NCBI GenBank assembly: GCA_002304735.1
Contig: DBIU01000107.1
Coordinates: 4,557-29,666 of the forward strand
Length of the DNA: 25,110 nt
Source of the DNA: Ruminococcaceae bacterium UBA794
Lineage (GTDB): Bacteria; Bacillota; Clostridia; Oscillospirales; Ruminococcaceae
Direction of reading: 5' to 3'
The position numbers and the translations under genes are program-made. The notes beneath the pieces are model-generated. The model had not been told where the DNA came from and searched no databases. It worked only from the letters and a program-made list of their open reading frames with translations. Positions 7,378 to 15,216 of the stretch are shown one piece after another (within the stretch, counting starts at the first letter, position 1; each line of letters starts with the position of its first letter).

Positions 7378-10182
7378 ATGTCAGTAGACCTTAACAACAC
7401 GGTAAATCTGCCGAAAACTGATTTTCCGATGAGGGCAAATCTTCCCAAAAGAGAGCCGGAAATGCTCGAAAAGTGGGAGAAGGAGCGCATTTTTTACGCT
7501 CTCGCAGAGAAAAATAAGGACAAGAAGCCCTATACGCTTCACGACGGTCCTCCTTACGCTAACGGCAACATTCACCTCGGCACTGCGCTTAATAAGGTGC
7601 TGAAGGATATTATCGTAAAGTACAAGGCTATGACCGGCTATAACGCTTACTATGTTCCCGGCTGGGACTGCCACGGTCTGCCTATCGAGCTTAAGGCTAT
7701 CAAGCAGCTCGGCGTTGACAGCGGCGCGGTTGACCCCGTTACGCTCAGAAAGAGCTGCCGCGAGTTCGCACTTTCTTGTCTTGGTGAACAGAAGGCGCAG
7801 TTCAAGCGTCTCGGCGTTTGGGGCGACTTCGATAACCCTTACCTCACCATTCGTCCCGAATTTGAGGCGAAGCAGGTCGAGGTTTTCGGCAAAATGTACG
7901 AAAAGGGCTACATCTATAAGGGTCTGAAGCCCGTTTACTGGTGCGCCGACTGCAACACGGCGCTTGCGGAAGCCGAAATCGAGTATCAGGACGACCCGTG
8001 CTATTCGATTTACGTTAAGTTCCCGCTCGCGGACGACAAGGGAAAGTTCGCGGAACTCGGAATTGACCTCAAAAAGGCTTATGTCGTTATTTGGACGACG
8101 ACCACTTGGACGCTTCCCGGCAACCTCGCAATCTGCCTCGGACCGAACTACGACTACACGTTCGTTAAGGTTGAGGACGAGAACAGCAAGTCCTGCGGAG
8201 AATATCTCCTTATGGCTGAGGAGCTTGTTCCCGAGGTAATGAAGGCTGCGGGTATCGAAAAGTACTCCACCGTCGGCAGCTTCAAGGGCGCCGACCTTGA
8301 ATATATCGAAACAAATCACCCGTTTATGCCGAGAAAATCCCCGCTTATCGTCGGTAATCACGTTACTCTCGACAGCGGCACGGGCTGCGTTCATACCGCG
8401 CCGGGCTTCGGCGTGGAGGACTTCGAGGTGTGCCAGAAGTACAAGGGAATGTTCAAGATTATCGTTCCTGTGAACGAAAAGGGCGTTCTCACCGAAGAAG
8501 CGGGCGAATTTGCGGGACTTAAGACCGCAGACGCAAACAAGGCTATCGCTCAGCGCCTTGAGGACGACAACACGCTGCTCAAAATGCAGAAGATTGTTCA
8601 CCCGTATCCTCACTGCTGGCGCTGCCACGAGCCGATTATCTATCGTGCAACCAAACAGTGGTTCTGCAACGTGGATATGTTCAAGCCCGAAACAATCAAG
8701 GCTATCGAGCAGGTTAAGTGGATTCCCGATTGGGGCGAGGAGCGCATCAAGAATATGGTCAATATGCGCTCGGATTGGTGCATTTCACGTCAGAGAAGAT
8801 GGGGAGTTCCTATTCCCATTCTCTACTGCGCGGACTGCGGCAAGCCCGTAATTAACGAAAAGACAATAAGCGCGATTTCCGATATGTTCCGCAAGGAAAG
8901 CTCCGATTCGTGGTACGCAAAGGACCCGTCCGAGTTCATTCCCGCAGACGTTAAGTGCGAGTGCGGCGGAACTAAGTTTACGAAGGAAATGGATATTTTC
9001 GACGTGTGGTTCGACAGCGGCTGCACTCACGCGGCTGTTCTTCAGGAGCGTCCCGAGCTTTCTTGGCCCGCGGATTTGTACCTCGAGGGCTGCGACCAGT
9101 ATCGCGGCTGGTTCCAAAGCTCGCTGCTCACGTCCGTTGCCACCACGGGCAAGGCGCCTTACAAAGCGGTCTGCACGCACGGCTGGGTTGTTGACGGAAA
9201 CGGTCAGCAGATGCACAAATCAAAAGGCAACGTAATCCTCCCCGAGGAGGTTATCAAGGATTTCGGCGCGGACGTTCTCCGTCTGTGGGTTGCTTCGCTC
9301 GATTATCACGCCGATATACGCGTATCGAACGATATGCTTAAGCAGCTTTCCGAGAGCTATCGCAAAATCAGAAACACCGCGCGCTATATCCTCGGAAATC
9401 TCGGCGACAAGGACGGCTTCAATCCCGATACCGAGATGGTTGAGCTTTCAAAGCTCCGCGAACTCGACAAGTGGGCGCTCGCGCGGCTTGACGAGGTTAT
9501 CGAAAAGGTTAAGAACGCGTATGAGGCGATGGATTATTACCTCGCTTATCACACGATAATCAGCTTCTGCGTTGTCGATATGTCGAATTTCTACCTCGAT
9601 ATCGTTAAGGATACGCTTTATTGCGAGGCTGAAAATTCGCCGCTCAGAAAGTCCGTTCAGACTGCGATGTTCATTATCCTTGACTCGCTTGTACGTCTGG
9701 TTGCGCCTATTCTTTGCTATACCGCGGACGAAATCTGGGGCTTTATGCCGCACAGAAAGTCCGACGACCTCAGAAGCGTCGTGTTTAACCAAATGCCCGA
9801 AAAGACGGGCGTTGCCGCTGACGAGGAAAAGTGGGCGAAAATCCACGCTGTTCGCGACGACGTTCTCGCGGCGCTCGAACAGAAGCGCGCCGAGAAGATT
9901 ATCGGAAAGCCGCTTGAAGCGGAGGTTGCGATTTTCACCGACGACGAGTCGCTGAAGGCGCTCGAAAGCGACCTTGCGGACGCTTGTATCGTTTCAAAGG
10001 CTGTCGTAAATATCGGCGGCGAGGGCGAATACAAGGGAAGCGCCTGCTCCGTTACCGTTAAGAAGAAGTCGGGAGAGCCTTGCGCGCGCTGCTGGAAGTT
10101 TGACGACAGCGTTGGCTGCGACGAAAAGTACCCGAATCTCTGCAAGCGCTGCGCAGATGTAATTAAGCTTAATTTCGAGTAA
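7378..10182 (+). CDS. ileS: Isoleucyl-tRNA synthetase
   Basis: This class I enzyme charges tRNA-Ile. The 934-residue product has normal bacterial length. The HIGH-type signature is HLGT at residues 66-69 in PYANGNIHLGTALNK, and YVPGWDCHGLPIE follows. The editing (CP1) domain holds VIWTTTTWTLPGN and the GCVHTAPGFGVED segment. The KMSKS-type loop is MHKSKGN, with K614-S-K616. The C-terminal zinc knuckle is C902-x2-C905 and C922-x2-C925 (CARC, CKRC), as in the bacterial ileS type. The start is supported by a CGAGGAG ribosome site. Only 23 bases separate it from divIVA, so there is no T-box; regulation is probably shared with divIVA. A 14-bp hairpin follows the stop. Confidence 0.98.
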   Translation: MSVDLNNTVNLPKTDFPMRANLPKREPEMLEKWEKERIFYALAEKNKDKKPYTLHDGPPYANGNIHLGTALNKVLKDIIVKYKAMTGYNAYYVPGWDCHGLPIELKAIKQLGVDSGAVDPVTLRKSCREFALSCLGEQKAQFKRLGVWGDFDNPYLTIRPEFEAKQVEVFGKMYEKGYIYKGLKPVYWCADCNTALAEAEIEYQDDPCYSIYVKFPLADDKGKFAELGIDLKKAYVVIWTTTTWTLPGNLAICLGPNYDYTFVKVEDENSKSCGEYLLMAEELVPEVMKAAGIEKYSTVGSFKGADLEYIETNHPFMPRKSPLIVGNHVTLDSGTGCVHTAPGFGVEDFEVCQKYKGMFKIIVPVNEKGVLTEEAGEFAGLKTADANKAIAQRLEDDNTLLKMQKIVHPYPHCWRCHEPIIYRATKQWFCNVDMFKPETIKAIEQVKWIPDWGEERIKNMVNMRSDWCISRQRRWGVPIPILYCADCGKPVINEKTISAISDMFRKESSDSWYAKDPSEFIPADVKCECGGTKFTKEMDIFDVWFDSGCTHAAVLQERPELSWPADLYLEGCDQYRGWFQSSLLTSVATTGKAPYKAVCTHGWVVDGNGQQMHKSKGNVILPEEVIKDFGADVLRLWVASLDYHADIRVSNDMLKQLSESYRKIRNTARYILGNLGDKDGFNPDTEMVELSKLRELDKWALARLDEVIEKVKNAYEAMDYYLAYHTIISFCVVDMSNFYLDIVKDTLYCEAENSPLRKSVQTAMFIILDSLVRLVAPILCYTADEIWGFMPHRKSDDLRSVVFNQMPEKTGVAADEEKWAKIHAVRDDVLAALEQKRAEKIIGKPLEAEVAIFTDDESLKALESDLADACIVSKAVVNIGGEGEYKGSACSVTVKKKSGEPCARCWKFDDSVGCDEKYPNLCKRCADVIKLNFE

Positions 10183-10186
10183 TTAT

Positions 10187-10230
10187 AATAAGGAAAGGAG
10201 CGCACAGAAAATCTTCTCCTTTCCTTATTT
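10187..10230 (+). terminator. 14-bp hairpin between ileS and lspA
   Basis: AATAAGGAAAGGAG (10187-10200) pairs perfectly with CTCCTTTCCTTATT (10216-10229) around a 15-base loop. The T-run after it is short and broken (TTTAG), so termination may be partial. The 5' arm looks like a Shine-Dalgarno sequence but is locked in the stem. The real lspA ribosome site starts at 10237, seven bases after the stem. It may act as an attenuator or as a 3' end protecting the ileS message. Confidence 0.7.
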
Positions 10231-10252
10231 TAGTTTGAGAGGTCTGTTTTTG

Positions 10253-10804
10253 GTGAAAATTAAGGATAATCTTCAATATGTCTGGCTGTTATTCGCGGCG
10301 GCGATGGTCGGGATTGACAGGCTTACAAAGTGGCTTATAACGTCGAATATGGGGCTTAACGACACAATTCATCTCATAAAAATCGGCGATACCGAGGTTC
10401 TTAACTTCTATTACTGCCTGAACAGCGGCGCCGCTTTCAGCAAGCTCAGCGGTCAGACGATACTTTTGATTGTGCTGACTTCAATCGTTATTGTAGGACT
10501 GCTTGTTTTGATGATTGCAAAAAAGGTCAAGCGTCCTATTCATATGGCGGCGGTTTCGCTCATAATCGGCGGCGGAATAGGCAATCTTATCGACAGGATT
10601 TTCAATAACGGCTTGGTTATTGATTTTATAGACGTGCGTATCATTAATTTCGCGATTTTCAATTTCGCGGACATTTGCGCGGTTTGCGGCGCGGGAATGT
10701 TGATGATTGTGGTTATCGTGGACGAAATTCGCGAGAAAAAGCGAAAAAAGCTCGCTTCCGCGCAGAACGGCGAAGTTACCGACGGCGATGGAAAAAATTC
10801 TTGA
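10253..10804 (+). CDS. lspA: Lipoprotein signal peptidase (signal peptidase II)
   Basis: LspA is an integral membrane aspartyl protease that cleaves signal peptides from diacylglyceryl-modified prolipoproteins. Counting from GTG at 10253 it has 183 residues. Family blocks in order are GIDRLTKW in the first membrane helix, NSGAAFS, and GGGIGNLIDRI with catalytic Asp114. FNFADICAVCGA contains the second catalytic Asp140. Four hydrophobic segments are visible. The C-terminal tail is long and charged (EIREKKRKKL onward). The start is uncertain: GAGAGGT at 10237-10243 could serve the TTG at 10250 or the GTG at 10253. The gene's 3' end overlaps rluD by 17 bases, so the two are translationally coupled. 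Confidence 0.95.
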   Translation: MKIKDNLQYVWLLFAAAMVGIDRLTKWLITSNMGLNDTIHLIKIGDTEVLNFYYCLNSGAAFSKLSGQTILLIVLTSIVIVGLLVLMIAKKVKRPIHMAAVSLIIGGGIGNLIDRIFNNGLVIDFIDVRIINFAIFNFADICAVCGAGMLMIVVIVDEIREKKRKKLASAQNGEVTDGDGKNS

Positions 10805-11684
10805 TATTTACGGCGACGGCAAAACTCGCCTCGACAAGCTCATTTCCGATAACAGCGAGCTTTCGAGAAGCGCTGCCGCAAAGCTTATCGAGCGCGGACT
10901 TGTCACGATTGACGGTAAGCCGACCGACAAGAAAACCGTGCCGAAAAGCGGCGAAAAAGCTGTTGTGACGCTTCCGGAGCCTGAGGAGAAGGACATTCTC
11001 CCCGAAGATATTCCTCTTGATATCGTTTATGAGGACGCGGATTTGCTTGTTGTGAACAAGCCGAAGGGTATGGTCGTTCACCCCGCCGCGGGACATTACT
11101 CAGGAACGCTCGTAAACGCGCTTATGTTCCATTGCAGGGGCAGCCTTTCGGGAATAAACGGTGAAATTCGCCCGGGAATTGTTCACAGGATTGACAAAGA
11201 TACAAGCGGACTGCTGATTGTCGCGAAGAACGATTTCGCGCATATCGCGCTTTCCGAGCAGATTAAGGCGCACTCTTTCACGCGGGAGTATCAAGCGGTC
11301 GTCTGCGGCTGCATAAAGCGGGACGGAACGATAAACGCTCCTATCGGGCGGGCAAAGCAAGATAGGAAGAAAATGTGCGTTACTTTGGAAAATTCGCGCG
11401 AGGCGATTTCGCATTATTTTGTGCTTAGGAATTACGCGGGCTATACGCATCTCGCAGTGCGGCTCGAAACGGGCAGAACTCACCAGATAAGGGTTCATAT
11501 GTCCTATATCGGTCACCCCGTCGCAGGCGACGAGGTTTACGGAAACGGAAAGCCGAAATGGCTTGCGGGGCAGTGCCTTCACGCGAAAAAAATCGGTTTC
11601 GTTCACCCGAGAAGCGGCGAATATCTCGAATTTGACAGCGAATTGCCCGATTATTTCAAGCGTTTTCTCAGAGAAATTGAGTGA
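10788..11684 (+). CDS. rluD: RluD-type 23S rRNA pseudouridine synthase
   Basis: This enzyme of the RluA/RluD family converts uridines of 23S rRNA to pseudouridine. The 298-residue product has an N-terminal S4 RNA-binding domain (about residues 11-75, TRLDKLISDNSELSRSAAAK onward) and the catalytic domain. The active-site motif is VHRIDKDTSGLL, with catalytic Asp136. VVNKPKGMVVHPAAGH and the later GRTHQIRVHM and GHPVAGDEVYG blocks are typical of the family. The ATG at 10788 lies inside the lspA end; earlier in-frame starts would extend far into lspA and add no S4 homology. The lspA-rluD overlap mirrors the Bacillus order. The exact uridines modified cannot be told from sequence. Confidence 0.94.
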   Translation: MEKILDIYGDGKTRLDKLISDNSELSRSAAAKLIERGLVTIDGKPTDKKTVPKSGEKAVVTLPEPEEKDILPEDIPLDIVYEDADLLVVNKPKGMVVHPAAGHYSGTLVNALMFHCRGSLSGINGEIRPGIVHRIDKDTSGLLIVAKNDFAHIALSEQIKAHSFTREYQAVVCGCIKRDGTINAPIGRAKQDRKKMCVTLENSREAISHYFVLRNYAGYTHLAVRLETGRTHQIRVHMSYIGHPVAGDEVYGNGKPKWLAGQCLHAKKIGFVHPRSGEYLEFDSELPDYFKRFLREIE

Positions 11685-11687
11685 TTT

Positions 11688-12488
11688 ATGGATTTTAAGA
11701 ATATCATTTTTATGACAGACCTCGACGGTACGCTTCTCACCGACGAAAAGAACGTTCACCCGAGAGATTTGGCGGCGATTGAGCGTTTTCGCGCGGGCGG
11801 CGGTATCTTCACGATTGCAACAGGACGCGGTTATTCAATGGCGAAGCGAGTTGCCGAGGAGATTTGCCCGAACGTTCCGTGCGTTGTGTTTAACGGAGCG
11901 GCGGTGTATGATTACAGCGCGGATAAGTTCCTTTGGCGCTGCGAAATAAAAGCCGACGGCAAGGATTATATCAGAAGAATTACCGACAAATTTCCCGACG
12001 TCGGAGTCGAGGTTCTCTGCGAACACACGGTTTATGTGCCGTTTATGAACGATTTCGAGCGGAAGCATCTTGATATGGAGGGCGTTGTTCCCGACTTAAG
12101 ACCGCTTGACGAGATACCCGAAGGCGGCTGGCTGAAATTTTTGTTCACCGCGGACCCCGAAACTATCGACAAAATCGAGGAAATGACTGCCGAGAATTTC
12201 GGGAACGTTCGGAAAATTCGCTCGGCTTCGGTTTTCTTTGAGTTTTTGCCGCAGGACGTGGACAAGTCGCGCGGATTTGCCGAGCTAATCAAAATTCTCG
12301 GCGCGGAAAAACGTTTTTCCGTTGCCGCGGGAGATTATTACAACGATTATGCGATGATTGTGAACGCAGACCTCGGCGCTGCCGTCGGAAACGCGCTTGA
12401 CGCGGTTAAGGAAGCCGCGGATATCGTTGTCTGCGACAACAACCACGCGCCGATTTCCGAGATTATCGGTTATCTTGAGAAACTTTAG
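11688..12488 (+). CDS. Cof-type HAD-IIB family phosphatase
   Basis: This is a haloacid-dehalogenase superfamily hydrolase with a type IIB cap, probably acting on sugar phosphates or other small phosphorylated metabolites. Motif I is DLDGTLL, with nucleophile Asp11 and acid/base Asp13. Motif II is TIATGR, motif III is the lysine in GGWLKF, and motif IV is GDYYND with Asp216 and Asp220. The final part, LGAAVGNALDAVKEAADIVVCDNNHAPISEII, is the standard Cof-family ending. The 266-residue length is normal. The ATG lies 3 bases after the rluD stop, so it is probably the distal gene of the lspA-rluD transcript. Substrate specificity cannot be assigned. Confidence 0.92.
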   Translation: MDFKNIIFMTDLDGTLLTDEKNVHPRDLAAIERFRAGGGIFTIATGRGYSMAKRVAEEICPNVPCVVFNGAAVYDYSADKFLWRCEIKADGKDYIRRITDKFPDVGVEVLCEHTVYVPFMNDFERKHLDMEGVVPDLRPLDEIPEGGWLKFLFTADPETIDKIEEMTAENFGNVRKIRSASVFFEFLPQDVDKSRGFAELIKILGAEKRFSVAAGDYYNDYAMIVNADLGAAVGNALDAVKEAADIVVCDNNHAPISEIIGYLEKL

Positions 12489-12500
12489 CGAGGTGATTTT

Positions 12501-13214
12501 TTGGCTCTGAAACAGGCTTTTGCGAATAATCCGAGCAGACTTCGCAAGGAGCGCTCCGAGAAATTCCTGAACAAAATGAATATCAGAATTAATCCTCAGC
12601 TTCCCGTTATCGAGGACGAGAGTTCGGCTAAGATTAAATCGCCCGAGCAAGCGCTTAAACGCGCCGTAACCGCGCTTTTCGCAGCGCAGATTGCGATGGA
12701 TTGCTTGAACGAGGGCGCGGATATCAGAGAATCTGCGGCTTTTTTCGGGGAAATGCTTCGGCGATTTGGGCTTTCGGACGAGCCTACCCCCGATGAAAAG
12801 GTTTTTTTCGCGCTCTCCGATAAGAGCAGCCCCAATCCGACCGCGAATACGGCGGGCAATATGGCTTGGCGGATTGAAATGGCGGTGCCGCTGCTCTGGG
12901 CGCTTGGAATTGTAAAGGAACTCGGTTATCCCGACAAGGCTTCCGAGTATATCGCCGAGGCGCGTGAAATTGTTTCCTGCAAGAATTTTGACGAGCTTAT
13001 GACGCTTGTCAATATGCGCGGCGCGTCTAAAATCCTCGACAAGGCGGATTTGCTGTTCAGAATGGATTGGGCGTGCGTTGATGCGAGAATTAAAGGCGTC
13101 GACCCCTCGGGAAACCTTAATCCCGATGTCGTCGTCGAGCAGCACAAGGGCTTGAATTGGCTTATAGGCGCGTTTGACGCGGAAGATTGGGATAATATAA
13201 AGCCGCACACATAA
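12501..13214 (+). CDS. DUF4272 domain protein
   Basis: This is a predicted soluble 237-residue protein. I recognise the DUF4272 pattern. An Arg/Lys-rich start (RLRKERSEKFL) is followed by LPVIEDESSAKIKSPEQALKRAVTALFAAQIA. A middle segment, MAWRIEMAVPLLWALGIVKELGYPDK, matches the family's WRxExxxxLLWALG block. The C-terminal part has SKILDKADLLFRMDWACVDARIKG and VVEQHKGLNWLIG, matching the family's ADLxxRxxWAxxDAR and ERHxALxW elements. The biochemical function of the family is unknown. The start is a TTG at 12501 with AGGTGA (12491-12496) upstream, only 12 bases after the HAD gene, so the two are co-transcribed. No membrane segment or signal peptide is visible. Confidence 0.8.
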   Translation: MALKQAFANNPSRLRKERSEKFLNKMNIRINPQLPVIEDESSAKIKSPEQALKRAVTALFAAQIAMDCLNEGADIRESAAFFGEMLRRFGLSDEPTPDEKVFFALSDKSSPNPTANTAGNMAWRIEMAVPLLWALGIVKELGYPDKASEYIAEAREIVSCKNFDELMTLVNMRGASKILDKADLLFRMDWACVDARIKGVDPSGNLNPDVVVEQHKGLNWLIGAFDAEDWDNIKPHT

Positions 13215-13284
13215 AGGGCTTAGCCCTCGGTTTTGTGTGATTGATAATAATGCTGAGAAAAGTAAGAACATAAAGGAGAAAAAA

Positions 13285-14136
13285 ATGGACGAAAAACTTG
13301 TTAAGCAGCTTGAAATTGACGCCGCGAAAATAAGAATCGGCGTCATAGAGGGCGTTCACAGCGCAAAGGCGGGACACCCCGGCGGTTCGCTTTCCTGCGC
13401 GGATTTGCTTGCGTATCTTTATATGCACCGCTTGAACGTAGACCCCTCGGAACCCGACTGCCCCACGCGCGACAGAGTTGTTCTGTCGAAGGGTCACGCA
13501 GCTCCCGCGCTCTATGCGGCGCTTGCGCTCAGAGGCTTTTTCCCGATGGAGGAGATGAACACCCTCAGAAAAATCGGCTCGAGGCTTCAGGGTCACCCCG
13601 ACTGCAAAAAAACGCCCGGCATTGACTTCAGCACCGGTTCGCTCGGACAGGGAATTTCGGGAGCCTGCGGAATGGCGCTTTCGGGGAAGATTTCCTGCGA
13701 GAGCTATAAGGTTTACGCAATCCTCGGCGACGGCGAAATAGAAGAAGGTATGGTTTGGGAAGCCGCTATGTTCGCTTCTCACTATATGCTTGACAACCTC
13801 GTTGCCGTTGTTGACAACAACAATCTTCAGATTGACGGCAAGGTAAGCGAGGTTTTGTCGCCTTATCCTATTGACGAGAAATTCAAGGCGTTCGGCTGGC
13901 ACGTCATCAACATCAACGGTCACGATTTCAACGAGATGGAAAAGGCTTTCAACGAAGCCGAAACCGTTGTTCACAAGCCGACCGTCATTATTATGCGTAC
14001 AACAAAGGGCAAGGGCGTCGATTATATGGAGGACGCGCTCGACTGGCACGGAAAAGCCCCCGGCGACGCCGATTACGAGAGAGCAATCAAACAGCTTAAA
14101 GAGCATCTTGCGGAACTTGAAGGGAGTGTTGACTGA
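13285..14136 (+). CDS. Transketolase, N-terminal (ThDP-binding) subunit
   Basis: This is the first half of a split transketolase, which moves two-carbon ketol units between sugar phosphates in the non-oxidative pentose phosphate pathway. The 283-residue product carries AGHPGGSLSCADLLAYLY and VLSKGHAAPALYAAL. The thiamine diphosphate/metal motif starts at G148-D149-G150 and ends near N178-N180 (VVDNNNLQIDG), about 30 residues apart as expected. The ATG at 13285 has AAAGGAG (13272-13278) upstream; a longer in-frame start at 13237 lacks homology. The stop overlaps the start of the C-terminal subunit by one base (TGATG), ensuring paired synthesis. A related two-subunit enzyme such as an apiose- or DXP-synthase-like protein is less likely but not excluded. 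Confidence 0.93.
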   Translation: MDEKLVKQLEIDAAKIRIGVIEGVHSAKAGHPGGSLSCADLLAYLYMHRLNVDPSEPDCPTRDRVVLSKGHAAPALYAALALRGFFPMEEMNTLRKIGSRLQGHPDCKKTPGIDFSTGSLGQGISGACGMALSGKISCESYKVYAILGDGEIEEGMVWEAAMFASHYMLDNLVAVVDNNNLQIDGKVSEVLSPYPIDEKFKAFGWHVININGHDFNEMEKAFNEAETVVHKPTVIIMRTTKGKGVDYMEDALDWHGKAPGDADYERAIKQLKEHLAELEGSVD

Positions 14137-15068
14137 TGGAGAATAAAGCAACCCGAGAGGGATACGGCGACGGTCTTGTTGAACTTGCTGAAATTCGCCC
14201 CGATTTGGTGGTGCTTGACGCGGACCTCGCGGCGGCAACCAAAACCTCGGTTTTCAAGAAAGCGTATCCCGAAAGACATTTTGAGTGCGGTATCGCGGAA
14301 CAGAATATGATGGGCGTCGCCGCGGGCATCGCTTCCACGGGAAAGCTCGTTTTTGCAAGCTCTTTCGCTATGTTTGCGACAGGAAGAGCCTATGAAGTTG
14401 TCAGAAACTCAATCGGCTATCCAGCCTTTAACGTCAAAATAGGCGGCACGCACGGCGGTATCTCGGTAGGCGAGGACGGCGCAACGCACCAGTGCAACGA
14501 GGATATCGCGCTTATGCGAACAATCCCCGGAATGACCGTAATAAACCCTGCGGATTACTACGAAGCAAAGGCGGCTGTTCTCGCGATGGCGGAACATCAA
14601 GGTCCCGCGTATCTGCGCTTTGGGCGGCTTGCAATCCCCGTTTACAACAGCCCCGACTACAAATTCGAGCTTGGAAAGGGCGTTACGCTTAAGGGCGGCA
14701 AGGATATCACGATTATCGCAACGGGACTTATGGTCGCCGAGGCGATTGAAGCGGGAAAAGCGCTCGCGGAGCAGGGTATCGACGCTCGCGTTATCAATAT
14801 CCACACGATAAAGCCCATCGACCGCGATATTATCGTAAAAGCGGCTCGCGAAACGGGTAAAATCGTAACCGTTGAGGAACACAGCGTTATCGGCGGCCTT
14901 GGCTCGGCTGTCGGCGACGTCGTGCTTGAGGAATACCCCGTTCCCGTCGTTAAAATCGGCATAAACGACGTGTTCGGTCACAGCGGTCCCGCAAAGGATT
15001 TGCTCGTTGAATACGGACTCACCGCCGATAATATCGTAAAGACGGTTAAGGCTCTCGTTTCAAAGTAA
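14136..15068 (+). CDS. Transketolase, C-terminal (pyrimidine-binding) subunit
   Basis: This is the second half of the split transketolase. The 310-residue product has the Pyr domain and the C-terminal transketolase domain. The pyrimidine-binding glutamate is in ECGIAEQNMMGVAAGIA, followed by FASSFAMFATGRAYEVVRN. GGTHGGISVGEDGATHQ holds the conserved histidine/glycine loop. The C-terminal domain has DITIIATGLMVAEAIEAG and TVEEHSVIGGLGSAV. It starts within the stop of the N-terminal subunit. A Rho-independent terminator lies 15 bases after its stop. Together the two subunits make up a complete transketolase of about 590 residues, shorter than the single-chain enzyme of about 660. Confidence 0.94.
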   Translation: MENKATREGYGDGLVELAEIRPDLVVLDADLAAATKTSVFKKAYPERHFECGIAEQNMMGVAAGIASTGKLVFASSFAMFATGRAYEVVRNSIGYPAFNVKIGGTHGGISVGEDGATHQCNEDIALMRTIPGMTVINPADYYEAKAAVLAMAEHQGPAYLRFGRLAIPVYNSPDYKFELGKGVTLKGGKDITIIATGLMVAEAIEAGKALAEQGIDARVINIHTIKPIDRDIIVKAARETGKIVTVEEHSVIGGLGSAVGDVVLEEYPVPVVKIGINDVFGHSGPAKDLLVEYGLTADNIVKTVKALVSK

Positions 15069-15083
15069 GCAAAATTATCATCG

Positions 15084-15118
15084 AACGCTCGAAGTCTTTG
15101 TGATTTCGGGCGTTTTTT
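15084..15118 (+). terminator. Rho-independent terminator after transketolase
   Basis: AACGCTCGAA (15084-15093) pairs with TTCGGGCGTT (15105-15114), a 10-bp stem with one G-U pair and an 11-base loop, followed by six T at 15113-15118. It separates the transketolase operon from the promoter at 15150-15178. Confidence 0.88.
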
Positions 15119-15149
15119 ATTTGTTTTTGTACAAAAATCATAAAATATA

Positions 15150-15178
15150 TTGACAATGTTGGAAATTTATTGTATAAT
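15150..15178 (+). promoter_or_regulatory. Consensus sigma-A promoter of the 1113-residue protein gene
   Basis: TTGACA (15150-15155) and TATAAT (15173-15178) match both consensus boxes exactly with the ideal 17-bp spacer, in an AT-rich region. Transcription should begin near 15185, giving a leader of about 32 bases. This suggests substantial constitutive expression of the downstream gene. Confidence 0.9.
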
Positions 15179-15216
15179 CAAAATGTGGTATTATATTAAA
15201 CACAAGGAGAAAAAAT

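Noticed and set aside
7381..8628. A 415-codon minus-strand open frame opposite ileS
   Set aside because: It is fully antisense to a certain ileS and has no recognisable similarity; the GC-rich third positions of the sense gene explain it.
13215..13227. AGGGC-TTA-GCCCT hairpin after the DUF4272 gene as a terminator
   Set aside because: The stem is only 5 bp with a 3-base loop and the following T-run is short, so I do not list it as a terminator.
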